A stretch of 64,000 nt of DNA, from positions 744,001 to 808,000 of the forward strand of contig LUGG01000005.1 of NCBI GenBank assembly GCA_001683735.1, given 5' to 3'. The notes beneath the pieces were generated by a model. That model was not told the DNA's origin. It saw only the letters and a program-made list of their open reading frames with translations, and searched no databases. Shown piece by piece: positions 38,740 through 52,358 of this stretch (the first letter of the stretch is position 1; each line of letters starts with the position of its first letter). The position numbers were made by a program, and so were the translations under genes. The stretch comes from Grifola frondosa (taxonomy: Eukaryota > Basidiomycota > Agaricomycetes > Polyporales > Grifolaceae).

Positions 38740-39690
38740 ATCAGTAACCTCAAGGACTTCGAAGGCACCATCATTGGCTCTGTACCTTCAACTTTGCAAA
38801 AGCCGGCTGCTGCGCCAAAAGGTAAGCCATGTGGCGTAGCGCCAGAATCTCGCGCATATACCGAAGAGAAGAGAGGCCGGTCTCTGTGAAGAGACAGACC
38901 ACTGGGCAGCGGCTGTTGAGCCCCAACGTGCGTCACAGATATGTGTGTTGGATGAGCATCAGCTTGCGCAGGGCGGCATCGTGCACATCCGGCGCAACCT
39001 CACACCCCACAGTGAGGTGTGGGCCGACCCACAAAGTACGAGCGGCTGCGACCGGAAGGGAGCCTACGTACGATTCTACCGACAGTGGAGTGTTCGCCAT
39101 CGTACGCGCTGACGTCTCCTTGACTTGCAGATGAAGCAGAAAGATGAAGCCCGCAGCTGACGTAAACGTAGTTCCTACGTAGGTGTAGCCATCGACGACC
39201 AAGAGGACAGTGGCCAGGACCTGGAAGCGAGAAAGTGGGCGAGGGAGCGGGCCAAACGCCACGCACTGTGTCTTTAGCGCATTGACAGTTACGAAGTTCA
39301 TGCAGCTTGGCCTGAAGTCCAGCCTGGGATGGAGAGAGGAGAACGAGATCATCGGCCTGCTCCAGGTGGGAGATGGACACCCCTCCAGCATCACATCATC
39401 GGGATGAGCCCGAAACGCTAAGTCGGACGGAAACAGGTTCCACAGGACAGGCGACGCCGGGTCCCCGATCAGAATACCTGCCAATGAGCGAAAACTGTCG
39501 GAGAACTCGGTTCCAAAGCGTACCACGTCAGGCATGCATACGACATCCGTAGCCAGTCGATGATAGGCCCAGACGCCCCCCAGCTTTGTAGCTTGGCCCA
39601 CAGAGTAGGCTGATCCACGGAGGGACACACATTCGCAAAATCGACAAAGGCTACAATGTCTCTCAATAGCTGGTCGATTTTTGGCCATGT
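38740..39690 (-). mobile_element. Decayed non-LTR retrotransposon (LINE) fragment: reverse transcriptase 3' part
   Basis: Minus-strand pieces in different frames match the reverse transcriptase of a basidiomycete LINE. At the right end is FVDFANVCPSVDQPTLWAKL followed by GASGPIIDWLRMSYA (39660-39540). Then GILIGDPASPVLWNLFPSDL (near 39470) corresponds to the conserved block before the catalytic site. SHLEQADDLVLLSPSQAGLQ (near 39370) contains the catalytic DD. A C-terminal segment follows (FTETGLSSLRYMREILALRH near 38885). The frame changes at least three times, so it cannot make a full protein. The upstream part, including any endonuclease, is missing. It ends within about 20-40 bp of the peroxidase TATA box. 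Confidence 0.85.
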
Positions 39691-39706
39691 ATGCTTGTCA
39701 GAAACG

Positions 39707-39714
39707 TATAAAAG
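39707..39714 (+). promoter_or_regulatory. TATA box of the peroxidase gene
   Basis: TATAAAAG lies 74 bp upstream of the peroxidase ATG at 39781, a normal distance for a highly expressed fungal secreted-enzyme gene. The LINE fragment ends just upstream of it. Confidence 0.75.
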
Positions 39715-39780
39715 GGAGGCTCATCTGCCTTCAGTCCTGAGGACGTTCAGTGTTCCGCTCCAGCTTCATCCGCTTGGAAA

Positions 39781-41519
<1,739 letters not shown>

Positions 41520-43132
41520 ATTTTCGCATTCTGTCTATCGAATGTCCTCGTTTATTGACTGCTGCCTCTCCAGTCCCCATTGTTAAGCCGTTTTGGTATT
41601 CATAGAATGGGTTCATATATCTATGTGGCTCCTGCGTATCCCATTTTTTGATTGCTTGGTAGCGGTTGTGCGGGTGGAGCTGTGGATTGTACGTATCTAA
41701 TTGAGTGTGTACGTTGTATTTTGCAGAATTTAGTGTGTTTCTGTGCTATTTGATCAGGCCCAGGGTGATGAACGGTGGTGATTCATAGTTACGTACTCCG
41801 TACCACTACATACCGCACGCCGCGACGCGTAATAGTCGGCCGTCCTCTACCATAGCTGTGGCTGTCCCTGCGCTCGTCGCGAGATGCACGAAGGAGACGG
41901 CGTTGCCCTCTTTGTTCAATGGCTCTAGTAGCACTCGTTCACGTGCCACTGGAAAACTAAGCGCGCGCCACAAGACTGGCGCTTATATGCACCGGTCCTT
42001 TCGATTGTGGCTCGCCGGTGTGACTTCTCCATGCTGCACCCTACACGTTGGTGTGTGTGCTTCTCGGGCCATAGTGTGTGCCTTTCTGGCCATCAGCGTG
42101 CATCGCGCCGCGAGTTCGACCCAAAGCCGTTGGATTGTATTGCCATAAATCTTCAGGTTAAATTACTCATGGAGCACATCAATGTAAGGGAGACTTCTCT
42201 AAGCACAGCTGAACGTTGAACGTCATGAACAGTAGTTGAGTGTTTGAACATTTAAACTTGTCATTTGTTTCAGTACTTAATATTATTGAAAAGTGACGTG
42301 GGGAATTTATCTGGGGCCTTTGAGGTCGTGAGTGTCACCGCTGGCGTGCCACACGAGGCAATGACCATGCAACCATTGAACGATAGAGTGCTCAATTTCC
42401 ACTTAATTGAAGAGAGGCAAAGACGTCAGGTATGTCTTGTACGGAACAATCTCTCGCTTGCGCGCAAGGGTACGTACGTCGAGCTCCGACATACCACCGG
42501 TGTAAATGCATTTGCGGCAGCACCCGCAGGCACAAGCAACTTGTGTCCATCGGACTCTATCCTCGTCCGTCGCCTCGCACTGGTGTCGAGTCTATTATTG
42601 AGATTGCCTTGGCACCCGGACGTGTTGCAGGCTTCGTGTTCGCGGACTCGGCGGCGGAGGATCAAACTCGGACGAATGCAGTCGAATACAGCGTCTGCAG
42701 GCGCGAATCTCTGTCTGCATATCTATTTTCCGTACGCAACGATGCACGCAACGATGCACTCGGGGGCGAAGCCGCAATCAGATCAAACGGGTCCTTCCCG
42801 AAATTGCACCGCCGAAGAGAGCACTCGACGGCGTTGTGCTGCTTGACCACATCCGAGGATTTACCACCGACGAAAGTCCTCGCGAGGGCCAGCGTGACGG
42901 GAAGCCCTCCGCATGCGTGCGTTCATCGTGCGTCCATCGTCCATCCGCCCGACTCTGTCCAATTACATGCACAGATCCCCTTTGCCTCCCCCTCGAAAAC
43001 GTCGGCGCAAGGTCGCATCCTGGACTTCTGGTTTGTCCGCTGCCCTCACGGGGTCGAGGGAACCGACGACATGTCGTACGTCGAATCGCCTCCTCGATAT
43101 TTGGCTCAACGTTTGAGGCTTGGTTGCGAGAC
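41520..43132. promoter_or_regulatory. Long intergenic region upstream of CBH1
   Basis: About 1.6 kb hold the 3' UTR of the peroxidase gene and the upstream promoter of CBH1. The longest open frame here (42432-43244) has no recognisable protein features and I read it as chance. A small tandem repeat, acgcaacgatgc twice, lies near 42735-42760. I could not assign regulator sites with confidence. Confidence 0.5.
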
Positions 43133-43140
43133 TATAAAAG
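43133..43140 (+). promoter_or_regulatory. TATA box of CBH1
   Basis: TATAAAAG lies 268 bp upstream of the CBH1 ATG. The distance is long, but a likely 5' UTR intron (43221-43278, GTATGT to GCAG) would shorten the mature leader. Confidence 0.6.
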
Positions 43141-43400
43141 ACTGGAGACGATGCTGGAGTAGGGCAGAGCTCATCAACTCTACACCGTCGCAGTTCTTGC
43201 ACAGTGCGCATTGGCTCATTGTATGTGCTCCTCTTCTTTCCTAATATATCCTCTGATTTCCCTGATTTTCTGGCGCAGGCATTCTGAACGCGCTTACCCA
43301 GTGCTCATTCATCCCGGCAACTGAATAAAATCGTCCCGCAGGTACAATTCGCGCCCTATCAAAATTTCGCTGCACCGCTCACTCAGTCCAACAGCTCACA

Positions 43401-45059
43401 ATGTTCCCTACTGCCAGCCTCGTCTTCTTCTCTCTGCTCGCCGTAGTGTACGGCCAGCAGATCGGCACTCAGATGGCCGAAGTCCACCCCCAGCTTACCT
43501 CCCAGCAGTGTACCGCGGCCGGCTGCACGACTCTGTCCACGTCCGTCGTGCTCGACTCCAACTGGCGCTGGCTCCACTCCACCACCGGCTACACCAACTG
43601 CTACACCGGTAACACCTGGGACGCGACCCTCTGCCCCGACCCGGTCACATGTGCGCAGAACTGCGCGCTCGATGGCGCGGACTACTCCGGCACCTACGGG
43701 ATCACCACCTCTGGCGACGCCCTCACCCTCGACTTCGTGACGGGTTCGAATGTCGGCTCCCGCGTGTACCTCATGGCCAGCGATACGAGCTACCAGATGT
43801 TCAAGCTCAAGAACCAGGAGTTCACTTTCGACGTCGACATGTCGAACTTGCCGTGCGGCCTCAACGGCGCGCTCTACATGTCCGAAATGGACGCGGACGG
43901 CGGCCTCTCCAAGTTCCCGAACAACAAGGCTGGCGCCCAGTACGGCACCGGCTACTGCGACTCGCAGTGCCCCCAGGACATCAAGTTCATCAACGGCGAG
44001 GTGCGTCGTCCCCATGCTTATGCAGGCAGTTCCCGTACTGACACGCCATCCGCAGGCGAACATCCTCGACTGGACAGGCGACTCAAACGACGCCAACGCC
44101 GGAACGGGAGAGTACGGCACGTGCTGTAACGAGATGGACATCTGGGAGGCCAACCTGAACTCGGCCGCATACACTCCCCATGTCTGCTCCGTCCAGGGCC
44201 AGACGCGCTGCTCTGGCACAGAATGCGGAAACGACAGCGACGACCGCTACGACGCGCTGTGCGACAAGGACGGCTGCGACTTCAACTCGTGGCGCATGGG
44301 CAACCAGACGTTCCTCGGGCCGAGCATGATCGTCGACACAAAGTCCAAGTTCACCGTTGTCACACAGTTCATCACCAACGACAACACCACCACCGGCACG
44401 CTCTCCGAGATCCGCCGCATCTACGTGCAGAACGGGAATGTCATCCAGAACTCCGTAGTCAATATCCCCGGCATCCCCGCTGTCAACTCCATCACAGATG
44501 CATTCTGCAACGCGCAGAAGACGGTGTTCGGCGACACGAACGAATTCGAGACGCTCGGCGGGCTCACGACGATGGACGCGGCATTGGAGGCGGGCATGGT
44601 CCTCTCGCTGAGCGTCTGGGACGACTACGCTGCAAACATGCTCTGGCTCGACAGCGACTACCCCACCGACGCCTCCGCCTCCACCCCAGGTGTCTCCCGC
44701 GGCCCCTGCGCGACCAACTCCGGCGTGCCCACCGACGTCGAGTCGCAGAGCCCCGGCGCGTCTGTCACCTTCTCGAACATCAAGTTCGGCGACCTCGGCT
44801 CCACTTTCAGTGGCTCGACCAGCGGCGGCTCGACCGGTGGTGGGAGCACGACGACTGCACCGTCGACGACGCCCACGCAGCCCTCGTCTGGCGGGACCGT
44901 TGCGGAATACGGCCAGTGTGGAGGGATTGGCTGGACGGGTGCTACGGAATGTGTGAGCCCGTTCACTTGCCACGTCTTGAACGCTTGTGAGTCGTCTGTG
45001 CTGCTTTCTGCGGATTTGGTGCTGATGCTTGGCGTGCAGACTACTCGCAGTGCTACTGA
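43401..45059 (+). CDS. cbh1: Cellobiohydrolase I, GH7 with C-terminal CBM1
   Basis: CBH1 is a secreted exo-cellulase that releases cellobiose from the reducing ends of cellulose chains. Three exons (43401-44000, 44056-44986, 45040-45059) give 516 residues. The signal peptide is [18 protein letters not shown], followed by [19 protein letters not shown], the usual GH7 mature start. The catalytic motif [11 protein letters not shown] (near 44130) has the nucleophile Glu, the Asp and the acid/base Glu in the EMDIWE arrangement. Further GH7 marks are [33 protein letters not shown], and [21 protein letters not shown] Gly/Ser/Thr linker (near 44810-44890) leads to the cellulose-binding module [20 protein letters not shown] ending YYSQCY. 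The gene is intact. It follows the peroxidase on the same strand. GC content and codon bias are high, which creates long false frames on the other strand. Confidence 0.97.
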
Positions 45060-45445
45060 ACGTGTCGAAGCCAAATAGAATTGGGTTCTGGAGAAAACCA
45101 ATTTCTAGTCTCGTGTTGTCTTGTATCCGGGATGTAATCTCGTGCAGTCTGAATAAAGATTTCTATTTGGTCTTCCTTTTTGAGTTGGAGAATAAGTACT
45201 ACTATCAGGGTGAAGGCTAATAACATCTCGCCACACGCCACGCCCCTTTCATCGTGTCATACATGCACCGGCATCATTGCCACGGTCATACGATAGTTTG
45301 GATGATCTCGATATCTTCCGAGATGAATTCGGTAGATCTAAAGTAAATATGTCCGAGCGAGCTTCAGGAGCGAGGATGGACCTCAATGAGGAATAGCACA
45401 TAGCTCCTCCGGGAGTGCGATCCAGATCTCCCGCTGAGCACCGAC
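45060..45445. other. Convergent intergenic region
   Basis: The 3' UTRs of CBH1 (plus) and the thioesterase gene (minus) meet here. No gene is seen. Confidence 0.5.
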
Positions 45446-47454
45446 CTACGCGTGTCGGTTCTTTCGAAGCAGCCGTATCTCAGAGCCCATCTCCAGCGCC
45501 CGCTTGCCCTCGAGCCACTGCATGGCCTCTGCAACCGCCGCGCGTGAGTAATAAGTCAACCCGAAACATGAATTCTAGTACGCACCGGTGTACGTCCGCG
45601 GGACGACCATGCGCGTGAGTGGCGCACCGTGCTCGCGGCACCAGGTGAAGCGGAAATCGTTCGTCGTCTGCTCCGCGCCCGTCTGCGGGTCCACGACGTT
45701 CGCCTGTACCCACACATGCTGCATGCGCGTCAGCGGGGCGCGTGTCGTTGGGATAACGGGGGACGTACCACGAGCGCGGGGAACTGTTCTGAAGAGGTGG
45801 AATGTACTATGTACGAAGTGAGCCGGAGGATGGAGCCGATGGGGACGGGCCGCGCGAAGGCGATGCCGTCGAGCGAGAGAAAGCTGACGTGCCCTCGCGT
45901 GAAGAGGACAGAGTTCGCGAAACCGAGCTGGGTTGGGTGTGAGACTCGGGATGAAGGTTTGTAGAGAGTGTACTCACCTCGTACGCGAGACGCATGAGGT
46001 ATCCTAAGTAACGTCGGATCTCGTGAATGTAGACTAACCAAGACCACATTTCGGCTTACCTCCGAAAATCTTCTGGTGCACGCTGCGAGTACAGTCAACC
46101 TTGCTGGAATAATAGACACTGGCAGTTCATAGACTCACTTCCGCTCTTGCGGGTACATCATGAGCGTTTTCTCGACGCGGGTGTCGCCCATCCAGACACG
46201 CTCGCCGTCCGGTGTGACAGCCACGTTAACTCTGTTGCGACCATACTTCAAGTACAGCGAGTGCAGCGCCTCGGCCTCTTCGGAGGTCGGCGGCACGAGG
46301 TTTAGGGAGCGGCTAGCGCGCGACTGCCTCCTATTCTTGTGGACTGGTGATTCATTAGCATTGTGCAAGAAAAGATAGGCAGTGTGGGTGCACCTTCTCC
46401 GATTGTGAACAACATGTGATCTTCCGGGGTGGAGATGCTGAGGGGGTGGACCGGTGTGGAACGATGCGTGCGCGCATCCCTGCAGACCATGCAAAAGCGT
46501 CCTGTTTTTTTGAGAAGTCAATTATGTTGGGCGAGATGTATAGCTCGCTGGCCACCTAATAGTACGGTTTCCTCTGTTCCGTCTTCGTCGAGGGCTTCCA
46601 TACGGACGGCGACTTCCATAGAGCTCCGGCCCGTGTGTATAACTTGGCCGCTCAATCGCATATTGCGCACCGGATACAAGGAAGCCAGCATGTCCAACCT
46701 GCCCAAAGTTAACGTCTGCCTCACCAAAACAACAATAAAACGGGAACCCGCACCTGTCCACGGAGGCCGTGACCACGTAGAAGCCCTGGACCCGGGGCGA
46801 CAGGTTGACCCCGGGGCCGAGCATATGTTTGTACGCGACGCTGCCGGCGAGCGAGTCGAGGTGCTCCATGAGCATGCCCGTGCGGATGCCCCCTGACGCG
46901 TTCGTGTACTGCTCGAGCAGCTGCGGTGAAGACGCGAACGGCAACACGAGCTCGCAGTACGAGTCGTGCATGTTGCGCGGGGTCAGCTCGCGCTCCTCCG
47001 CGGATGGCGGCGGCGTCTCATGCTGCGCGAGCGGACCCGGCGGGAGCGACTCGCGCAGAAGCGCCTCCGACCAGAGCGTGCGGCTCCGCATCGGCATCTC
47101 GCTGGACATGCAGTCAAAGTCAACACTAGTGCAGATTTATTACCGTCACCAAATTACTTACGAATGATGAGTAGGGTCGGATTTCTGGCCTGCCAATCAG
47201 TCACAGACGGATGAGCTGCAGTACCGACTCGGTATAGCGGACATCCACTTACGGGCTACGGTCAGGAGTCTATCCATCGTGGTTACATCCTGGGTCTCTT
47301 CCACCGCGCCCAGCTCTGTCGAGCGCGATAGAGTCGAAGTGCTGTTCCGCACTGGAATAGAGACCGAGAGGTGGCGCGAGAGCCGGCGCTTCAGATTTGA
47401 CAAGCATACTCGCGCGCTCGTCTTGGCAAGGGAGTTGCCTGCGCTCAAGAGCAT
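45446..47454 (-). CDS. Mitochondrial-type acyl-CoA thioesterase with two hotdog domains (ACOT9-like)
   Basis: This enzyme is expected to hydrolyse fatty acyl-CoA to free acid and CoA. The start is the ATG at 47454, MLLSAGNSLAKTSARVCLSN followed by LKRRLSRH, a basic presequence fitting mitochondrial import. The first hotdog domain has SYCELVLPFASSPQLLEQY, GMLMEHLDSLAGSVAYKHM (near 46850) and RLDMLASLYPVRNMRLSGQV with HTGRSSMEVAVRME (near 46650). The second has VWMGDTRVEKTLMMYPQERK (near 46160), then IFGGYLMRLAYE across an intron, HVSFLSLDGIAFARPVPIGS (near 45870) and QANVVDPQTGAEQTTNDFRF (near 45660). The end is MQWLEGKRALEMGSEIRLLR with the stop at 45446. Two hotdog folds in one chain are typical of the family. 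Exons are short but in phase, and no frame disruption was seen. Substrate chain length cannot be told from sequence. Confidence 0.88.
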
Positions 47455-47808
47455 CGCGAAGGAGGCGTAATATTTGCGTCTCAAGAAAGATAGAGCGCTT
47501 TATAGAGCGGCGATATGTTGTGCAGCGTGCACATCCCGTTGACGGCGGACGTTCAGGCAGTGACTACGCAATCGGCCCGAGACAGGTGCACGATCGTCAA
47601 GATACTTCCGCCATCGACCATGAATGGATGCACGACGTAGAAATCAAAATTCCGGTCTCGCACCGGGTACCACCCGCAATGATTGCCGGTGCAGTGCAGG
47701 ATGTGCCGCAAGCGATTGTGTTCTAAAAACGTCGGAAATTATGTACGGGAAACTATAGGTATTTTGCGGAACAAGGCTCTGGCGCCGTGCGATGCTGCTG
47801 CTGCTAAT
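47455..47808. other. Intergenic
   Basis: This 350-bp space lies upstream of the thioesterase start and downstream of the permease stop. No gene is seen. Confidence 0.5.
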
Positions 47809-50284
47809 CTACAGGCGCTGCTCTGTGACCACCGCGCCATCCTTCTCGGCTACCTTCTCCATTGAGTCATCAGAGCTCGCCGACTGGCCGTCCTTCTCCA
47901 CTGTGGGTATGGGCCCGGTGAACCAATGAACGCCACCGTATTTCGGGAAGTAGTACCAGACCAGCGATAGGAAGAACACGCCGCCTAGCACGACCTATCG
48001 GCAAGAATATAAGCGCACCGATCGTCAACGAGTCCGGTGCACAGACTTACGATGGTGTAGTTCATGTCAGGCGTAGTGGGAGCAGGACTTGAGGGGAAGA
48101 GGAAGACGATACCCATGAATGTCATCCAGAGGATGCCGATGAAAGCCACGGGCGCGCTCCAGCGTCCGAGGGTGAACGGACCCGGCTCGAAATTGTTGGT
48201 CCCGAGGAATCGCGCTGCGATAGGGATGCCATATGCTGAGACAGGTTGTTACTAATCAGCAACTACACGGGGGTAAGGGGAGGAGATCTCACCAATGTAG
48301 AGCGCAGTCACAGACATGGAGAAGATCGCGTTGATGGCGGATTGACCGGCGAAGGCGAGGAGACCGAGAAGGATCGCAAAAATACATGTGAACCAAACAG
48401 TGTTGACCGGCGTCTTGGTAAAGCTGTTCATGCGGTATAAATAATTGGAAAAAGGAAGGGCACCATCGCGGGAGAACGCGAAGGACTGGCGGGATGCAGC
48501 AAGCACCTATAGATAACGAGCATGTTTAGCACGCGGCACCATAGGGCACGGACGACATGTGATATTTACCATGCTAGAACCCATCATGAACCTATGGAAG
48601 TCTTGTCAGGTATAATAGAGACACAAAACTCATGAGACTTACTGTACAATGACCACGATCGCCCAAAGGGCAAGCGTGCCCTTCTGCCCGAAGCTGTTGA
48701 AAAAGATCTGGGCCATGGGCTGTGGACTGCTCATGATCGCTTCCAGATCCGTACCCATGCAGAAGGCCAACGACACGTTGATTGCTGAATTACTTTCCGT
48801 GAACAACAGTAACATGGCATGTCGTGTGATGAAGACCCACCCCAGCCGAGGATACCCGCAATGCCGATTGCTCCGACGATGGCCCATGGCACGGCCACCG
48901 CAGCATTCGACGCTTCTTCGCTGATGTGTACGCTGGAATCAAAGGAGCCTAAGAAACGGATGAGGATCTGTGCGACGCGATAGGGCTGCAATGAACGACA
49001 TACAGATTGTCCAGAGAGGAGCAAGGAAGCTCATGATAAACGAATAGCCACTGGGCCATCCGGTAACTGCGTATTTGGTGTATTGTATCAACAAATGTCT
49101 ATTGCACAAATTAGAGGTACTCACGGTTGATGAAATCTCCGCCAAACGCGAATTTGGCAGTATTCCTGAACTCCTTAGGCGTTGCTGCGGGAAGCGCGAT
49201 GATAACCGCAAGGCACAGCCTACGAGATCCCATCAGTCCTGTCACCACAATCGAATGATGTGTAATTTGCTACTCACAGAACATTCAGGACGACGTAGAT
49301 AGTTTGCAGCCGGGCCAAGAGCTGGGTCCCGAGACAGCAAATGACGGCATGCGTCAATACAATTGCAACATAGATACCGCTGGAGAATGAGCACAGAGTC
49401 AGCGTCCGCTAATTACTGTTATAGCTGAACATACAATGTCTGAGCGTTGGTCGCGGCGAAAGTTCCCCCGGAGCCGATGGTGGCGGCGGCGGCGATCTGC
49501 ACGGCGCAGCCCCAGTCAATGGACGCGACTGAAGCAATGGAACCGATGGTATTGGCATCTAGAATTGACAACCGGGCGATCAGGAGTCGACAGATCAAAA
49601 TAGGCACCGAGATTACGTACAGCCAACGATCCACGCGAGCAGGTTTCGCCAGCGTGGGGACGAGAGTGAGTGTGTCCAGAAGTAAAGCTGCACGAGCATA
49701 AAGCGGTCAGGAACGCGAATGATTTTGAGTGGTGCGCTACTTACTCCTCCTGACGTCGGCGCGGCTGATGCCAGTTCCGCCATGGACATGCCCACCAGCA
49801 GAATGAAGATGCTGGCTACCAGCCACTGTGATAAGCTCGATCAGATTGGACGGCGCGTTGCTATCCTTTGACCACTTACACCCCACACCATAGCGGCCGG
49901 GCCTCCATTGGGCACAGAGTAGAATAGCACAGACCTGTCGATCTCGTGTTAAAGAATCGCAAAGAGTACATGCCGCTGAAGACTTACGCAATCGACGGGA
50001 GTAGGCCGATGATACTGAACGCGATACCAAAGGTCTGTAAGACACGAAGAAGTCAGATTCAATTCTGTGCAACAGATGAATCAACTGGGGAATGTGCTCG
50101 GCAAACTTATTCTATTCAGTGTACACCCGAGGACACTCCGAATTACAACATAACGAAACACGCGACTATTCACCTCTAGTCCAGTGAAGGCTCTTTGGAA
50201 CTCCTGCTTGTAGCCCAAGCTTGCCAAAAGCTCCTCATCCGCGCGTTCAATGTTCGTCTTGCGGGTCTGCTTTTCAGCGTCCAT
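47809..50284 (-). CDS. Amino-acid/GABA-type permease of the APC superfamily
   Basis: This is a multi-pass membrane transporter with about ten or more short exons. It starts at the ATG at 50284, MDAEKQTRKTNIERADEELL, then ASLGYKQEFQRAFTGLE, a cytoplasmic N-terminus typical of fungal ACT-type permeases. Membrane segments follow in TFGIAFSIIGLLPSIA, FYSVPNGGPAAMVWG, SIFILLVGMSMAELASAAPT, NTIGSIASVASIDWGCAVQI, PVNTVWFTCIFAILLGLLAF and VVLGGVFFLSLVWYYFPKYG. The motif RQSFAFSRDGALPFSNYLYR (near 48470) is the conserved loop of this group. The tail is hydrophilic (EKDGQSASSDDS) and ends at 47809. The relatives carry GABA, choline or other amino acids; which one is carried here cannot be read from sequence. 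It presumably sits in the plasma membrane. Confidence 0.88.
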
Positions 50285-52358
50285 GGTAGCAGGTCGTCAG
50301 AGGCGAGAAGCGAAGTGGAGTGAAAGCCGGGCGTCCAAAGAAGGAACCCCACACCTCCTTCCTTCTTATCACAGTCGTCCAACGCGCGCTTACGATAAGA
50401 CGAGTTAGTAACTCGACATCGTGACACGAACCCAATCAAAGGGTCCCCCGCCAGGCGAAACGCGATCTCCGATTTCCTGGAAACAAGAGTCTGGAGGTGA
50501 AGAAAAGGCTGCGGCCAATTCGCACTAATCCCATCGTGCAAACCAAAGTCGACCCCGCTATGCATTGGTTTTTGTGAGAAATGGTGTACCAGGTGATCAT
50601 TTTCCGTTCCTGTATTTCATGTGACCGGTCAGCCTTCTGCTCCTCCGGCGCTCAACTGATCGTGTGCAGCCCTGCAGCTGCTCAGGCTGTGAGGCTTGAG
50701 GATCCGGCCTTCTCGTAGACCGCAGTCGGGTATTCGAGATCTACAACCGTGACATCGCGATCGATGCTAAGTGAACAACAAGCGAGATGGAGTTGGTATT
50801 GCCGATTTGATAACTCGATAGCGAGAAGTCACGCCTCTGAGTTAGTAATGTTAGCGACGGATGACCGACGATAGAATCGGTCGCGCACCTACAAAGCAAC
50901 CACTGGTCATTTGAGAAATTCACAGACCGGAAGGCCTTCGGAAGGAGAGGAACTTCGTTGCAAGATAAGATACAGTATATTGAGTGGTTGCGGGTCCGCG
51001 ATCACGATGCGTTCGTCTATGGTGGTGTTTTCAGATCGCTCAGAGTTGACTCGACCAATCAGAAGTCTCGCGAAGGATCCTGGGCCATTAGGCAAACCAT
51101 TAAGCAAGGCTATGACCCTGCAGAGGCGTGAGATTGATCCACCGCTGCCAGCTGCTGCCCTTGGGGACGCTGCACATGATTAGGCCCGCGTAGTTGTTCC
51201 CCGGGAGACATAGGGTGTGACCAAATGACTGAGACCATTTCACGAAGCGTGCCTTTGTCTTTATCTGCGCGGCTCTTATCTCGCCTCAAGTCAGAAAGTT
51301 TTTTCGACTCCTGACGACCTGCTCACCAATGCAACCAATGAATCCCGTGACTTTATCGCAAACATCTCCCCCGCACTAGTCTTCAGCTTGATTATCCTTT
51401 GCGGACCTAGTAGGACCGACGCGCTGTATGTGGTGCTCAAAGAAGCAAGCTTCTTACCTTTTCAGGAAATTTCCACTAAGCGAGCGGCGATCGTGGGAAA
51501 TAGCCAATAGGAGCAGGTCTGTGTGCTACACAGCGTCACGTAATGTCACAGACTATGCCACAGACAAGGACACATTTTTTCCATCATAAGTCCAAGGTTG
51601 AGTATCGGCAACTCATTTGTCAGGCACTTCGGTCAGACAAGGCTGCGACATATATGTATATGGTATACACACGATACCTAATCCAAGTCGTTTGTAAAAG
51701 GCATAGGGGAATGTGTACGTATGATATATGTACCAGGATGACCGTACATGATCAACCTAGGCGACCCCACCGGTCTGACAAGATACCGCCGGCCAGCGAG
51801 TGGCAGCGCAGCAGGGTGGGGAGTAATATGTACGACGAGTCTATCCAATCCGGGGACCAGCAGCATGCACGAGAATATACAGCCTGACTTGCGAGGACTT
51901 CGATTTCGGGGTCGGATCATTAGCGACTTGTAGGGTATGCTATGGAAAAAGCGCGAATGCGGGAGACATTGACAGCGAGGAGCGACGAGGTTCTTGATCA
52001 AATTTGTCATGACGTGGTTGTGAGTATTGTATTGTGGATATGTATATGGATACGGCAGGGGATGGTGCATGGTGCATGAAAGTATTTATGCAGGCATTGG
52101 GAGTGCGATCCGATGAGATGAGGAAAATCGCAGACAGATGAGACCAGACGTGAGACAGCCGAGCCACGACGGTTCAGAACAAGTGCTCTATGCGCACACC
52201 AAGGTGGAGGTGCACGCCCACGGATGCAGAGAGAAGCCTAGGGGACACAGGCAATATACATCGAACACAATCGGTGGACGGCGGGACAAATAAACCGTCT
52301 ATGGGGGACACAGCGGTCCAGCAACGTGAGAGGCGGCGACGACACGCGCCCGGGTATG
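50285..52358. other. Intergenic, about 2 kb
   Basis: The left part is the promoter side of the permease gene; the right part is the 3' side of the nucleotidyltransferase gene. All open frames are short. I found no gene, RNA gene or element that I can support. Confidence 0.5.

Noticed and set aside
42432..43244. 270-codon plus-strand frame upstream of CBH1
   Set aside because: It overlaps the CBH1 TATA box and probable 5' UTR, contains no recognisable domain and has a random-looking composition.
43383..44219. 278-codon open frame on the minus strand opposite CBH1
   Set aside because: It arises from the strong GC-rich codon bias of CBH1, which reads cleanly on the plus strand with all GH7 motifs. 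The antisense product is low-complexity with no domain.
44083..44990. 296-codon minus and 255-codon plus frames overlapping CBH1 exon 2
   Set aside because: Arg/Ala/Gly-rich shadow frames of the real exon; no start context or conserved motif.
51240..51540. A gene in the long gap between the permease and the nucleotidyltransferase
   Set aside because: All frames are short, and I could not join them by plausible introns into a protein-like sequence.
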